A stretch of 64,000 nucleotides of DNA from an uncultured Flaviramulus sp. (GCA_947495125.1 CANLXL010000002.1:558001-622000); one strand, 5' to 3'; shown: positions 16,985 to 26,934, numbered from the stretch's first letter. A program made the numbers and translations. Notes: generated by a model not told the origin, from the sequence alone.

Positions 16985-19900
16985 TTAAAATGTTTTTATA
17001 GCCTTGAAAAGACTAATTTGAAGTTCTTCCATGCTGGTCTTATAAGTTTCCCATTCATTTTCGAAAAAGTTATTGGTTTTATCTATGCCTTTTTTTATAG
17101 CCTCTTCAGCGTGTTCCAGAAGCTTATGCTCCGTTGTTGTCAATCCTTGTTGTCTGGAACCGGCGTAAGACTGAGCTAAGCCTAACCTTCCCATAATGGT
17201 TACTTTTGGGTTTCTTGTAATACCCTGTCGTTCATCTTTTTTTCCAAGAAATAAATCGATTAACTCATCAATGGTCTTAGAAATATCTTTAGAATCTTTG
17301 ATGGCGGTTTTATACGTTTCTTTATCTAAATCCTGAAGCGTCTTGTTATATGTGTCAGCAATATGTTTACTTTCAACCAATTGCTTTATCGCATCCGCTA
17401 TAGTTTGTTGTTGCTTTTGGATGTTCTTTAAAGTCATGTAGACCTCGTTCGTGTTTTTCGTAGAAATGTTAAGCCTCGGATCGTTTTCAACCGTAATCAT
17501 TTTTTCAGATTTTTGATCCCCGAAGTTGAGTTCCAGTCTATATGTACCGGGTCTTACAGTAACACCTCCGGGTTCAATTTTTGATTTTGATATGGTTCTT
17601 GACGGATAGTCTGCACCTTTTTCGCTAAGAAACCAGGTCCATTTATGTACGCCGGTTTCTTTCGGCGCTTTTTGTTTTAAAGTTCTTATGAGTCGATCAC
17701 CATTATATATTTTCATGGTTAATGAATCCCACTTTATTTTAGCCTCATTTGTTTCATTATCCGCATCATCGTTGTCTTCTTTGTCTTTTTCTACATGTTC
17801 ATGATTTGCATCTTCTTTTTTATCGATGGTGACGTAATAGGAGATTTGCGCACCGCGATTACGGTTTTCTCCATGGTACAGGGCGTCAGCTCCAAAACGA
17901 CTTCCCGTGGGTTGTTGGTAAGCTGCGAGGTACGCAGTGGGTGGAGAGAAAAGTTCCAACTTTTTCTTTAGCGTTTCTTTATTTTTTGCGAAAGCACGTA
18001 GCGGACGAATATCATCTAACACCCATGCAGCGCGACCAAAAGTTCCGATTACCAAATCATGTTCCCGAGGATGGATAACCAAATCTTTAACAGAGACCGT
18101 TGGGAAACCTTCTGTCCATTTTGCCCATGTTTTACCAGCGTTTAGAGAAATGTATAAACCATCATCTGTACCTAAAAACATCAGGTTTGGTTCTTCAATA
18201 TCTTCGACAATGGATAAGGTGTAACTTTCTACATCATTTTCATCAACGATGCGCTCCCAGGTTTTTCCATAGTTTTTGGTTCTATAGGCATAGGGCGTAT
18301 AATTAAATCGTCTATAGTCATTAGCAACCAAAAGCGCTTCTCCTTTAGTTTTATTTGAAGCCTTAATTTGCGCAATCCAACTTCCGGCAGGAAGGCCTTT
18401 TATGTTTTTAGAGACGTCTATCCATGAAGAACCTCCGTCTTTTGTAATATGCACACGACCATCATCTGTACCTACCCAAAGCATATCTTTTTCAATAGGA
18501 GAGGGTTCAATGACTAAAATACTACAATGATTTTCGGCTCCGGTAGCATCAATAGTTAAGCCGCCACTTTCACTCTGTTTTAGTTTCTCAGGATCGTTGG
18601 TCGTTAAATCTTCAGAAATGATACTCCATGTTAAGCCTTTATCGATTGATTTATGTACAAACTGACTTCCAAAATAAATGGTATGGTTATCGAAAGGATC
18701 AATATTAATTGCCGAATTCCAATTAAACCGTAGTTTCACTTTTGTATCCGGATGTGTTGGTCGAACACTCATGTTATTCCCGGTTTCCGAATCGTAATAG
18801 CTTACAAACCCTTGCTGACTCATAGACCACCCAAAACGAGAGTCTTTCTTATCCGGGACCACATCAAAACCATCCCCGAAGCTTATTTCCTGCCAGTAGG
18901 AGTTTCTTATACCTTGAGCACGCCAAGTGTATGCAGGTCCTTTCCACGAGCCATTATCTTGCATGCCTCCATAAACGTTATAAGGAATATCGTTATCTAC
19001 ATTAATATGATAAAACTGTGCCACGGGGAGATTTCCAATAAATCGCCAGGTTTTACCTCCGTCTTTGGTTATGTTTAAGCCGCCATCGTTACCATCAATC
19101 ATAAAATTACCATTTGACGGATGAATCCACCAGGCGTGATGATCGGGATGAACACCGTTGTTTACACCATAAGCAGGCATAAGCTGGCTAAAATTTTTGC
19201 CACCATCTTCGCTAACATTAACATAGGTAAAAACAGAATATACCCGATTTTCATTTTGAGGATCAACATATATTTCAGAGTAATAGAAAGGTCTGTTTCC
19301 AATATCACTTTTATCGTTTATTTTTTTCCATTTAAATCCGCCATCTTCGCTTTTGTAAAGCGCATTTTTTTTAGCCTCTATTAAGGCATAAATGATATTA
19401 GGTTTATTTGCAGCAACAGCAACGCCAATTCTCCCCAGATTCCCCTTTGGCAACCCGTCCTCCTCAGTCAGTTTTTTCCATGTTTTACCTCCATCATGAG
19501 TCATATGCAAACCGGAACCTTCACCCCCTGAATTAAAAAACCACGGATCACGTTTATGTTCCCACATCGCAGCTATTAATTTATTGGGGTTTTTGGGGTC
19601 CATGACCAAATCGGCAGCACCGGTTTTATTATTTATAAACAGAATTTTATGCCAGGTTTTACCACCATCTGTGGTCTTAAAGACGCCACGTTCGGGATGC
19701 GCTCCCCAGGGAGATCCAATTGCGCCAACATATATGACATCCGGGTTTGTTGGATCTATAATAACACGATGAATATGGCGGGTGTTTTCCAAGCCCATTA
19801 AAGTCCAGGATTTACCACCATCTAAGGAACGATAAATGCCATAACCACCATTTAAACTATTTCGTGGATTCCCTTCTCCGGTTCCTACCCAGATAACACT

Positions 19901-20191
19901 GGGATTGGATTGCTGAATGGCAACAGCACCAATTGAAGCTGTGGCTTCTTTTTCGAAAATGGGTGTCCAGGTAATCCCTCCGGAGTTAGATTTCCAGAGC
20001 CCTCCTGAAGCGGTACCGACGTACATAATGTCGGGGTTTTTATGAACCACATCTATGGCGGTTACACGACCAGACATCCCACCGGGACCAATGTTCCTCG
20101 GATGCATATTTTTTAGTAAGTCCATTGAAAAATCTTGAGCCGAAAGCGCTGTAACGCATAATAGCATTACCAGAGAAAAAAAGGTTTTCAT
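16985..20191 (-). CDS. Exported sortilin/VPS10-type BNR-repeat beta-propeller protein
   Basis: A 1068-residue protein with a signal peptide (about 1-18, ALSAQD). The first 760 residues contain many BNR/Asp-box repeats (forms of SxDGGKTW, such as KTTDGGKTWHK and SEDGGFKWKK), so two beta-propellers as in VPS10/sortilin or GH74-like proteins are likely. A charged linker (EHVEKDKEDNDDADNETNE) precedes a C-terminal part with an Ig-like stretch and helices. No CTD sorting domain of type IX secretion is obvious. Such proteins are often annotated as glycosyl hydrolases, but no catalytic residues can be assigned. A substrate or partner is unknown. A promoter is proposed at 20239-20270. Confidence 0.75.
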   Translation of the reverse strand: MKTFFSLVMLLCVTALSAQDFSMDLLKNMHPRNIGPGGMSGRVTAIDVVHKNPDIMYVGTASGGLWKSNSGGITWTPIFEKEATASIGAVAIQQSNPSVIWVGTGEGNPRNSLNGGYGIYRSLDGGKSWTLMGLENTRHIHRVIIDPTNPDVIYVGAIGSPWGAHPERGVFKTTDGGKTWHKILFINNKTGAADLVMDPKNPNKLIAAMWEHKRDPWFFNSGGEGSGLHMTHDGGKTWKKLTEEDGLPKGNLGRIGVAVAANKPNIIYALIEAKKNALYKSEDGGFKWKKINDKSDIGNRPFYYSEIYVDPQNENRVYSVFTYVNVSEDGGKNFSQLMPAYGVNNGVHPDHHAWWIHPSNGNFMIDGNDGGLNITKDGGKTWRFIGNLPVAQFYHINVDNDIPYNVYGGMQDNGSWKGPAYTWRAQGIRNSYWQEISFGDGFDVVPDKKDSRFGWSMSQQGFVSYYDSETGNNMSVRPTHPDTKVKLRFNWNSAINIDPFDNHTIYFGSQFVHKSIDKGLTWSIISEDLTTNDPEKLKQSESGGLTIDATGAENHCSILVIEPSPIEKDMLWVGTDDGRVHITKDGGSSWIDVSKNIKGLPAGSWIAQIKASNKTKGEALLVANDYRRFNYTPYAYRTKNYGKTWERIVDENDVESYTLSIVEDIEEPNLMFLGTDDGLYISLNAGKTWAKWTEGFPTVSVKDLVIHPREHDLVIGTFGRAAWVLDDIRPLRAFAKNKETLKKKLELFSPPTAYLAAYQQPTGSRFGADALYHGENRNRGAQISYYVTIDKKEDANHEHVEKDKEDNDDADNETNEAKIKWDSLTMKIYNGDRLIRTLKQKAPKETGVHKWTWFLSEKGADYPSRTISKSKIEPGGVTVRPGTYRLELNFGDQKSEKMITVENDPRLNISTKNTNEVYMTLKNIQKQQQTIADAIKQLVESKHIADTYNKTLQDLDKETYKTAIKDSKDISKTIDELIDLFLGKKDERQGITRNPKVTIMGRLGLAQSYAGSRQQGLTTTEHKLLEHAEEAIKKGIDKTNNFFENEWETYKTSMEELQISLFKAIKTF

Positions 20192-20238
20192 TTTAAAGGT
20201 TTAGTTAGTTGAATATTTTAAGATCAAATCTCGCTTTT

Positions 20239-20270
20239 CAAACTTATATTGCCTTTTATAAATCGCTCAA
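20239..20270 (-). promoter_or_regulatory. Likely promoter of the BNR-repeat protein gene
   Basis: On the minus strand TAAGTTTG (20239-20246) matches TAnnTTTG, with TTG (20268-20270) 21 bases upstream as a possible -33 element. The start codon follows 47 bases downstream. This rests on a pattern match only. Confidence 0.4.
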
Positions 20271-20343
20271 TGAGACCGTCTAAAACGGTTAAAATTAAGG
20301 AAAAGTTAATGGAGGATTCTTAAAAGATTGTTAATAAAAAGGT

Positions 20344-20916
20344 CTACCAGTTGCCACGATCTTTTTTATTGGCATGGCAAAACTTTATGATTTCATTAAT
20401 GCGCTTTTCCTTTGTAGCTTCTCTCTTTGCCTGATTGAGCCAATATAGATATCCTTTTCTGTAAGACGGGGCAAAATTTTTATAATTATTATAGGCCTCC
20501 GGAGCATTGTTAAAAGCGAGTTGTAATGCTTTTGGGATGACTTCGTTTTCAACATCATCAAGAGCCGTCCATGACCCATTCGCTTTGGCTACTTTAATGG
20601 AGTTTAAGCCACTTTGATGCATTAAATTATCTGCTTTCAATGCTTTAATGTGCCTTTTATTTAAGGCACTCCAGACACTTTTTTGTTTCCTAGGCGTAAA
20701 GTATTGACGTCGTTTCCCATTTCCCAGACTTTTTACAGTTGAATCGATCCAACCGTAACAAAGTGCCACCTTTACGGCCTCTTCCCAACGCATTGATGCT
20801 TCTTTGCTCTCTACTTTATAAAAAATAAGATAAACTCCTGAACAGGTATTATAATTAGAATGTAACCATTCTCGCCATGCCGCATCTGTTTTGAAATAGA
20901 GTTCTGAAACTTCCAT
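20344..20916 (-). CDS. YdeI/OmpD-associated family protein
   Basis: A 190-residue cytoplasmic protein. Family features are the N-terminal WREWLHSNYNTCSGVYLIFYK, then WEEAVKVALCYGWIDSTVKSL (about 45-65) and RQYFTPRKQKSVWSALNKRHI (about 69-89). The C-terminal half ends in a basic helix (YLYWLNQAKREATKEKRINEII). The family is linked to bacteriocin protection or cell-envelope effects in some annotations, but the biochemical role is unknown. It is followed by the M1 peptidase gene upstream in the same direction, with only five bases between them. Confidence 0.8.
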   Translation of the reverse strand: MEVSELYFKTDAAWREWLHSNYNTCSGVYLIFYKVESKEASMRWEEAVKVALCYGWIDSTVKSLGNGKRRQYFTPRKQKSVWSALNKRHIKALKADNLMHQSGLNSIKVAKANGSWTALDDVENEVIPKALQLAFNNAPEAYNNYKNFAPSYRKGYLYWLNQAKREATKEKRINEIIKFCHANKKDRGNW

Positions 20917-20921
20917 GAAAA

Positions 20922-22568
20922 CTAAAGTTGTTTAGAATATATGTAGAAATCCGGATCAATTTCAAAAGTACTGTTTCCAGAATCTAAGGTTAAGATTTTC
21001 CATTCCGATTTTGGGAAGAGCCATTGTTCTTTATCATTAATCTTCACCTGCACTGGCATATCGAATTTCTCAACAATATTGGTCCATCGGTATTTTAATT
21101 CTTTATCCTTTATGGTGTAATCCAGAGTTGGAATCTTTGTCGTTCGTAAGTATTGGTTGAAAAATTCGGTTAAATCGTATCCGGTTTGTTCGCTTATATA
21201 ATCTTCAATTTGCTTTGTGGTTACCGTTTGATGGTAGAATGTTCTATTTAGTCCGCGAAGTATTTTGCGCCACTTTTCATCATCTTCAATGAGCTGTCTT
21301 AAAGTGTGCAACATATTTGCTCCTTTATAATACATATCGCCTGAACCTTCTTTATTGACATCATAATAGCCAATAAGAGGTCGGTCGTTTTGAATGAGTT
21401 TTCGGGTACCGATAACGTATTCCGCCGATGCCTTTTTTCCGTAGTAATAATCGAGAAACAAGTTTTCCGAATACGATGTAAAACCTTCATGAATCCACAT
21501 ATCGGCAACATCCTTGTTGGTAATATTATTAGCAAACCATTCATGCCCGGCTTCATGAACAATGATAAAATCAAACTTTAAGCCCCAGCCTGTTCCCGAT
21601 AAATCTCGCCCTAAATACCCTTTTTTATACTGATTTCCATAGGTTACGGAACTTTGATGTTCCATCCCCAAATAAGGAACTTCCACAAGTTTGAAACTGT
21701 CGCCATAAAAGGGATATTGACCAAACCAATGCTCGAAAGCCTTCATCATTTTTGGAGCATCTTTAAAATGTTCCTTGGCTTTATCTAAATTGTCCCTTAA
21801 CACATAGTAGTTCAGGTCCAAATTTCCCGCCATACCATCATATACTTCAGAGAAGTTTACATAATCACCAATATTGATATTAACACCGTAATTGTTGATC
21901 GGATTTTTTACAAACCAACTATAGGTCTTGGTGTCACTGTATTGTTCTATACGTCTTAATCTCCCGTTGGAAACGTTCATCAAATCTTTAGGAACATTTA
22001 CACTTATAAGCATACTGTCGACCTCATCGTACATATGGTCCTTACATGGCCACCAAACACTGGCACCTAAACCTTGACAGGAAGAGGCCACGAAGTGATT
22101 GCCATTAGGGTCTTTTTTCCAGGAAATTCCGCCATCCCAAGGTGCTCTTATAGCTTCTCGAGGGTGCCCTTCATAGTGAACAACAATGGTATTGATATCC
22201 CCTGTATTCTGTGTTTCAAGGAGTTCGACAAAGTGTGCATTACCATCATGATTTACAGCTAATGCTTTGTCATTTTGAGTGATTTTGGTAATTTTCATAG
22301 GTGATTGCAAATCGACCTGCATCACATTTTTACCATTCAATACCTTATATTGGATGGTGTTTTTTCCGGAGATGAACTTGGTATCCGGATCGACTTTAAT
22401 GTCTAGATGATAATAGGTTAAATCCCACCATTCGCGCTCCGGCGTAATGCTTCCTCTTAAAGTATCTTGCCTTGTGAAATGCGATTTGTCTGAAAGCAAA
22501 CCCTGAGCCTCTACGAAAACCATAGGAAATATAAAAAAGGCAATTAGGAAGCGGTAGCAATAATTCAT
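20922..22568 (-). CDS. M1-family zinc metallopeptidase, exported
   Basis: A 548-residue protein with a signal peptide (about 1-21, FVEAQG). The gluzincin motif HEAGH (338-342) and the downstream Glu in WIHEGF (E361) give the HExxH-x18-E zinc site. The exopeptidase loop reads GMEHQ (301-305) in place of the canonical GAMEN. It has the N-terminal beta-domain and catalytic domain but lacks the long C-terminal helical domain of APN, so it is a short M1. It probably degrades peptides in the periplasm. It is followed by the YdeI-like gene and preceded by an M28 peptidase, so this is a small proteolysis cluster. Confidence 0.88.
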   Translation of the reverse strand: MNYCYRFLIAFFIFPMVFVEAQGLLSDKSHFTRQDTLRGSITPEREWWDLTYYHLDIKVDPDTKFISGKNTIQYKVLNGKNVMQVDLQSPMKITKITQNDKALAVNHDGNAHFVELLETQNTGDINTIVVHYEGHPREAIRAPWDGGISWKKDPNGNHFVASSCQGLGASVWWPCKDHMYDEVDSMLISVNVPKDLMNVSNGRLRRIEQYSDTKTYSWFVKNPINNYGVNINIGDYVNFSEVYDGMAGNLDLNYYVLRDNLDKAKEHFKDAPKMMKAFEHWFGQYPFYGDSFKLVEVPYLGMEHQSSVTYGNQYKKGYLGRDLSGTGWGLKFDFIIVHEAGHEWFANNITNKDVADMWIHEGFTSYSENLFLDYYYGKKASAEYVIGTRKLIQNDRPLIGYYDVNKEGSGDMYYKGANMLHTLRQLIEDDEKWRKILRGLNRTFYHQTVTTKQIEDYISEQTGYDLTEFFNQYLRTTKIPTLDYTIKDKELKYRWTNIVEKFDMPVQVKINDKEQWLFPKSEWKILTLDSGNSTFEIDPDFYIYSKQL

Positions 22569-22629
22569 GAATCTAAATTTTGCATAAAATTAAATAAAAA
22601 GATTCTTAACTGTTTGTTAATATTTAGAG

Positions 22630-23964
22630 TTAATCCCTGAATACTTGGTTGGGAAAAGTAATTACACTTTCAAAACCATTTTCTCCGACTGAAGCCATAC
22701 CAAAAAAGAAATTATCAATAACAATGCCTTCTAATGTAAATTCCGAAATATCACCAACATATCGGCTATGATCCCAGGTGGGAGATGTGGTTTCTCTCCA
22801 ATAGATTTTATAACCGATTGCACCATCAACCTTATCCCATTTTAGTTTTGCTGAAGGCTGTACGATGCCGCCAATGGCTACAGTTTTAGGTGCCGGAGGC
22901 GCTGAAGCCAAACTAGCCAGATTAATGGCATTTACGGCCGTTAGTTTTTTGGCATAATCAAAATTGACATGTTCAATAACATCACCGTATTGAATCCCGT
23001 TTTCCTTGCGAATGTCTTGGTGCTGCTGTGTGTAATTTTCATGGGCTTCCATGATTCTCACTCCCGGAAAGCCCAGATCATTAAAAGGCCTGTGGTGACC
23101 ACCACGACCAAAGCGATCTAATCGGTATACCATCATGGGGTTCATTTCCGGCATATAGGTTTTGGTTGTTTTATGAATGTATCTGGCAAGTTGCCTCGAG
23201 ATGCCATCAACCTCGCCACCATAAAACCGTCGTAATTGACGCTGGCGATCTGTTTCAGTAGGAGGGACGGGTTCTGAGAAAATTCTAAACGTTCTATTGT
23301 CAATCACCCCATCAACCCCTTTGATATTTCCAATCATATCATTATTCAAGATTCCAATAATATCCCAGCCTTTTTCCTTGGCGTATTTTGCCAGTCCCGC
23401 TCCACCAAAGAGCCCTTGCTCTTCTCCGGATAAGCCAACATAAACAATGCTGGATTCGAATTGATATTGTGATAATACACGAGCAGCTTCAATAGTTCCT
23501 GCCATCCCCGAGGCATTGTCGTTTGCACCCGGAGCGTCTGTTGTAAAATCCATGGTGTCACTTGCTCGTGAATCTATGTCTCCACTCATAATAATGTATC
23601 TGTTCGGGTATTTTGTGCCTTTTTGAATGGCAACCACATTAATCACCCAGGCATCATGAGGGACACGACTATTACCAGCTTTGGTCACAAAATCTTTTTG
23701 ATAGAAAACATCCAAACAATGATGGCATGCTTCGGAAATGGTTTCAAACTCGGACTTTATCCATCGTCTTGCTGCTCCAATTCCTCGGGTATCGCTAATC
23801 GTATCACTAAAGGTGTTTCGGGTACCGAAATTAACCAGTGTTTGAATATCGTTTTCAATGCGCTCCGAAGAAATGGATTCAATGATTCGATATACCTTTT
23901 GATCGGTTTGAGCATATGTTAGCAAAGTGCTTAAGTAAAGGGAATAGGCAATAAGGTGTTTCAT
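22630..23964 (-). CDS. M28-family exported peptidase with an altered zinc ligand
   Basis: A 444-residue protein with a signal peptide (about 1-18). The M28 catalytic domain spans about 30-350. Seen are GANDNASG (D149), SGEEQGLFG (E181, E182) and NNDMIGN. The first zinc ligand, normally His in a G-H-x-D-S motif, is Asp here (SGDIDSR, D129-D131). A fibronectin-III-like domain follows (about 360-444, with LKWDKVDGAIGYKIYWRE). It should be an aminopeptidase or carboxypeptidase of the periplasm. The Asp substitution may be a subfamily feature. The gene lies six bases downstream of the DUF6265-like gene. Confidence 0.83.
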   Translation of the reverse strand: MKHLIAYSLYLSTLLTYAQTDQKVYRIIESISSERIENDIQTLVNFGTRNTFSDTISDTRGIGAARRWIKSEFETISEACHHCLDVFYQKDFVTKAGNSRVPHDAWVINVVAIQKGTKYPNRYIIMSGDIDSRASDTMDFTTDAPGANDNASGMAGTIEAARVLSQYQFESSIVYVGLSGEEQGLFGGAGLAKYAKEKGWDIIGILNNDMIGNIKGVDGVIDNRTFRIFSEPVPPTETDRQRQLRRFYGGEVDGISRQLARYIHKTTKTYMPEMNPMMVYRLDRFGRGGHHRPFNDLGFPGVRIMEAHENYTQQHQDIRKENGIQYGDVIEHVNFDYAKKLTAVNAINLASLASAPPAPKTVAIGGIVQPSAKLKWDKVDGAIGYKIYWRETTSPTWDHSRYVGDISEFTLEGIVIDNFFFGMASVGENGFESVITFPNQVFRD

Positions 23965-23970
23965 AAAACG

Positions 23971-24453
23971 TTATTTTTTATAGTTGAATTTCAGAGTTTC
24001 TATAGTGCCGTCTTTTTGTTTCATTTTAACAAAAACGTTCATTTCACTATCATTAATTTTTTCAAAGGTAATCCCTCCAAATACAATTTTATTTGAGGTG
24101 ATTTCTTTTAATGGAAAATCTACGGTTTGATCTTTAGTCTCCCAGCCTTTCAGATCGTGATTAAAATGTTTTAATTGTAAGATCAACGAGTCTTCAATTT
24201 CTCTAATAATAACAAATTCATAAAAAGAGACTTTATCATTATTAATTAATTTAAAAGTGCCCATCATGGAGCCGGCTGATGGTTTACTCCAATATTCTTC
24301 AGTTTGCCCTCCAAAGGCTTCGCCTTCCCAGTTGCCACAAATCCATGTTATGTTTTCTAATTTGGGTTCGAGTTTTTGTTCCGATTGCGCTTTACAAGGG
24401 ACGCTGAAAAAACAAAGCGTCATTACTAATAGGATCACCATTGGTGTTTTCAT
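23971..24453 (-). CDS. Exported DUF6265-type protein of unknown function
   Basis: A 160-residue protein with a signal peptide (about 1-22, PCKAQ). The mature part has the pattern WICGNWEGEAFGGQTEEYWSKP, then GSMMGTFKL, then KHFNHDLKGWE, typical of the DUF6265 lipocalin-like beta-barrel family. Nothing shows an enzyme activity. It is the first gene of the run DUF6265, M28, M1, YdeI-like, all on the minus strand with small gaps, so co-transcription is likely. Confidence 0.72.
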   Translation of the reverse strand: MKTPMVILLVMTLCFFSVPCKAQSEQKLEPKLENITWICGNWEGEAFGGQTEEYWSKPSAGSMMGTFKLINNDKVSFYEFVIIREIEDSLILQLKHFNHDLKGWETKDQTVDFPLKEITSNKIVFGGITFEKINDSEMNVFVKMKQKDGTIETLKFNYKK

Positions 24454-24593
24454 AATCTTAAGTTTTAAATGATTTATTTATTAGTAAGACGTTTATGATG
24501 ATTAGTTATGAGACACATTTAAAAATTTAATGTAAAGATTCTAATATTCAAGGCATATTCATTTTCAATATATTTAGTCGAAAGTTAATGAAA

Positions 24594-24631
24594 TAAAAAA
24601 AGAGTCCCTAAAATTAATTGGAGACTCTTTC
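24594..24631 (-). terminator. Terminator of the beta-oxidation operon
   Basis: AAAGAGTC pairs with GACTCTTT (24623-24630) around a loop of about 17 bases, with seven A on the plus strand before the stem, which is a U run on the minus-strand transcript. It lies just beyond the acyl-CoA dehydrogenase stop. The paired Ts on the far side could also let it act from the other strand. Confidence 0.75.
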
Positions 24632-24675
24632 GTTGCGTTTGAATTAGTTACTTTTAAATATTTGAGTTAGTTACC

Positions 24676-26484
24676 TCAAAAACAATATTTATTTTCAGCT
24701 TTCACTTTTTCTGCTATTTCATTTCTTAAGTCAACGATATCCGGATAATTGGTATATTTGGTAAATCGCTTTAAACCCATAAGGAGCATGCGTTGTTCGT
24801 CGCCCTCAGCAAAAGAGATGATACTTTCTTTTCCTTTCTCCTCAATAATATCGACGGCATGATACAGGTATAATTTTGCCATTGCAATTTGCACAGACTG
24901 TTCTTTTTCTCCAAAGCGTTTGGCATTCTTTTCGGTCCTTAAAATCGCGGATTCTGCCATATATATTTCTATGAGTATATCTGCAGCAGCGATCAACAAT
25001 TGTTGGTGATCTTCCAAATTAGGACCATATTTTTGAACTGCTCCACCGGCAACCATTAAGAAGGTTTTTTTTAATTTCTTAATCATTTCTTTTTCTTCTG
25101 AAAATAATTCAGAGTAGTCGGGTGTTTCAAAAGAAGGAATGCCCATAAGTTCTTCTTGAACAGCCTGTGCAGGGCCTAACAAATCAACATGTCCTTTCAT
25201 AGCTTTTTTAACAAGCATGCCAACACATAGCATCCTGTTTATTTCGTTTGTACCTTCGTAGATACGTGCAATTCTTGCATCTCTCCATGCGGACTCCATA
25301 GGGGTCTCTTCAGAGAATCCCATCCCTCCGAAAATTTGAATACCTTCATCGGCACAGTTTTGAACATCTTCAGAAACCGCCACCTTTAAAATGGAACATT
25401 CTATAGCATATTCCTCAACACCTTTTAATTCGGCTTCCTGATGTGTATTTCCTGCAGCCTGGCGCAGTGCAATACGATCTTCGATATTCTTGGCAGCTCT
25501 GTACGTCGCCGATTCACCTGCATAAGCACTTGTGGCCATTTCTGCCAACTTAACTTTTATGGCTCCAAAATCGGCAATAGGTGTTTTAAACTGTTTTCGT
25601 TCGTTAGCATATTTAACCGCATACGTTAAAATTCTTCTTTGTGAGTCTAAACAGGCCCCGGCTAATTTTATACGCCCTACATTAAGAGCGTTCATAGCAA
25701 TTTTAAATCCTTCTCCGCGACCTGCCAACATATTTTCAACGGGAACAACGGTATCGTTAAAAAATACCTGACGTGTTGATGAGGCACGAATGCCCAGCTT
25801 ATGCTCTTCTTCTCCTAAGGTAATGCCGTTAGGGTTTTTAGCGTCGTATTCTACTATAAAACCAGTAATGTTTTTGTCGTCTTCAATACGAGCAAAGACA
25901 ATCATTAAACGACAAAAGCCTGCGTTGGAGATCCACATCTTCTGACCGTTAATTTTATATGATTTTCCGTCTTCGGATAATTCTGCGGTCGTTTTTCCCG
26001 AATTGGCGTCACTACCCGCTCCGGGTTCTGTTAAGCAATAGGCACCAAACCATTCACCGGAAGCTAATTTAGGGACGTACTTTTGTTTTTGCTCTTCGGT
26101 TCCGTATAGCGTAATAGGCATCGTTCCAATACCGGTGTGTGCGCCAAAAGCCGTGCTGAAAGAACCTGTTCCACTTGAAATATAGTCACAGGTTAGCAAG
26201 GTTGAAACAAACCCCATACCTAAACCACCATAGGCTTCAGGAACAGCTACGCTTAAAAAACCAAGCTCTCCGGCTTTACGCATAACTTCTTCGGTAAGCG
26301 CAAAATCTTTGGCCTCGAATCGCGCTTTGTGCGCAATGATTTCTCGGTCGTTGAATTCAATAACCGCTTCTTTCATCATATTTTGTTCTTCTGAAAAGTC
26401 CTCCGGGGTAAAAACGTCTTCGCATTTCGTTTCCTTTACGAGAAATTGGCCACCACGTAGAATATCTTTTTTTTCTTCACTCAT
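24676..26484 (-). CDS. Acyl-CoA dehydrogenase (long-chain type)
   Basis: A 602-residue protein, longer than the 380-residue short-chain enzymes and like VLCAD or Bacillus FadE. The N-terminal and middle domains show YCLTEPGAGSDANSG (about 155-170) for FAD and substrate binding. The ACAD C-terminal domain has RIARIYEGTNEINRM, holding the catalytic Glu. A further C-terminal extension of about 150 residues is present. It catalyses the first step of fatty-acid beta-oxidation. It lies in the operon MarR, FadB-like, thiolase, four-helix-bundle ORF, acyl-CoA dehydrogenase and ends at a clear terminator. Confidence 0.93.
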   Translation of the reverse strand: MSEEKKDILRGGQFLVKETKCEDVFTPEDFSEEQNMMKEAVIEFNDREIIAHKARFEAKDFALTEEVMRKAGELGFLSVAVPEAYGGLGMGFVSTLLTCDYISSGTGSFSTAFGAHTGIGTMPITLYGTEEQKQKYVPKLASGEWFGAYCLTEPGAGSDANSGKTTAELSEDGKSYKINGQKMWISNAGFCRLMIVFARIEDDKNITGFIVEYDAKNPNGITLGEEEHKLGIRASSTRQVFFNDTVVPVENMLAGRGEGFKIAMNALNVGRIKLAGACLDSQRRILTYAVKYANERKQFKTPIADFGAIKVKLAEMATSAYAGESATYRAAKNIEDRIALRQAAGNTHQEAELKGVEEYAIECSILKVAVSEDVQNCADEGIQIFGGMGFSEETPMESAWRDARIARIYEGTNEINRMLCVGMLVKKAMKGHVDLLGPAQAVQEELMGIPSFETPDYSELFSEEKEMIKKLKKTFLMVAGGAVQKYGPNLEDHQQLLIAAADILIEIYMAESAILRTEKNAKRFGEKEQSVQIAMAKLYLYHAVDIIEEKGKESIISFAEGDEQRMLLMGLKRFTKYTNYPDIVDLRNEIAEKVKAENKYCF

Positions 26485-26500
26485 TTTATTTTAGATTTAA

Positions 26501-26527
26501 GAAAAGAGAAAATAGAAAAGAGAATTC
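26501..26527. repeat. Purine-rich tract beside the four-helix-bundle gene
   Basis: A tract of A and G with the 13-mer AGAGAAAATAGAA, which recurs at about 28154-28166 in the next spacer of the same operon. On the other side of the four-helix-bundle ORF (about 26901-26936) lies a pyrimidine-rich, roughly complementary tract. Together they look like imperfect inverted repeats around that ORF. Confidence 0.45.
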
Positions 26528-26572
26528 TGGATTTTATGAATTAAGTCCATTTTGAAAACCCATGGTCATTCT

Positions 26573-26899
26573 TTAAAATTCTTCTATTTTTTCTTCAAGT
26601 CTTGTTAATGTCTTGTTTTTAATATATGTCCTATGATGAGCAACCAATAATTGAGTTCCGAGTTCAAAAGAAGAACCAAGAGATATATCTAAATAGTTGC
26701 TGAATAATTTATCGCTTTTCGCAGAACCCTCTGCTATATTACTTGGCATGGAAACAGAGCGTCTACTCATTTGAGGTGACAGATTATAACGTTCATGCTT
26801 TGGAAACTCGGCAATAATATCGGATATATTGAACGATATTTCCAAACCAAGCTGCCATATTTTCAAGTTTTTATAGTTATGTCTTTTTTTATTACTCAA
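26573..26899 (-). CDS. Four-helix-bundle (S23-type) protein
   Basis: A 108-residue protein. YKNLKIWQLGLEISFNISDI, then FPKHERYNLSPQMSRRSVSMPSNIAEGSA, are the hallmarks of the four-helix-bundle S23 family, first found in intervening sequences of 23S rRNA genes. Usual members are about 115-120 residues, so the C terminus (TRLEEKIEEF) may be slightly short. Its function is unknown. It sits between the thiolase and acyl-CoA dehydrogenase genes, flanked by purine- and pyrimidine-rich tracts, and has no obvious link with fatty-acid oxidation; it looks inserted. Confidence 0.85.
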   Translation of the reverse strand: MSNKKRHNYKNLKIWQLGLEISFNISDIIAEFPKHERYNLSPQMSRRSVSMPSNIAEGSAKSDKLFSNYLDISLGSSFELGTQLLVAHHRTYIKNKTLTRLEEKIEEF

Positions 26900-26934
26900 A
26901 AGTCTATTCTCTATGATCTATATTCTATTGTCTT

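Noticed and set aside
17937-19772. Several plus-strand ORFs opposite the BNR-repeat gene
   Set aside because: They are antisense shadows of a repetitive gene and show no family motifs.
26864-26872. CAAGTTTTT as in the ECF promoters
   Set aside because: No CATCTAA occurs 20 bases downstream, and it lies inside the four-helix-bundle gene on the opposite strand.
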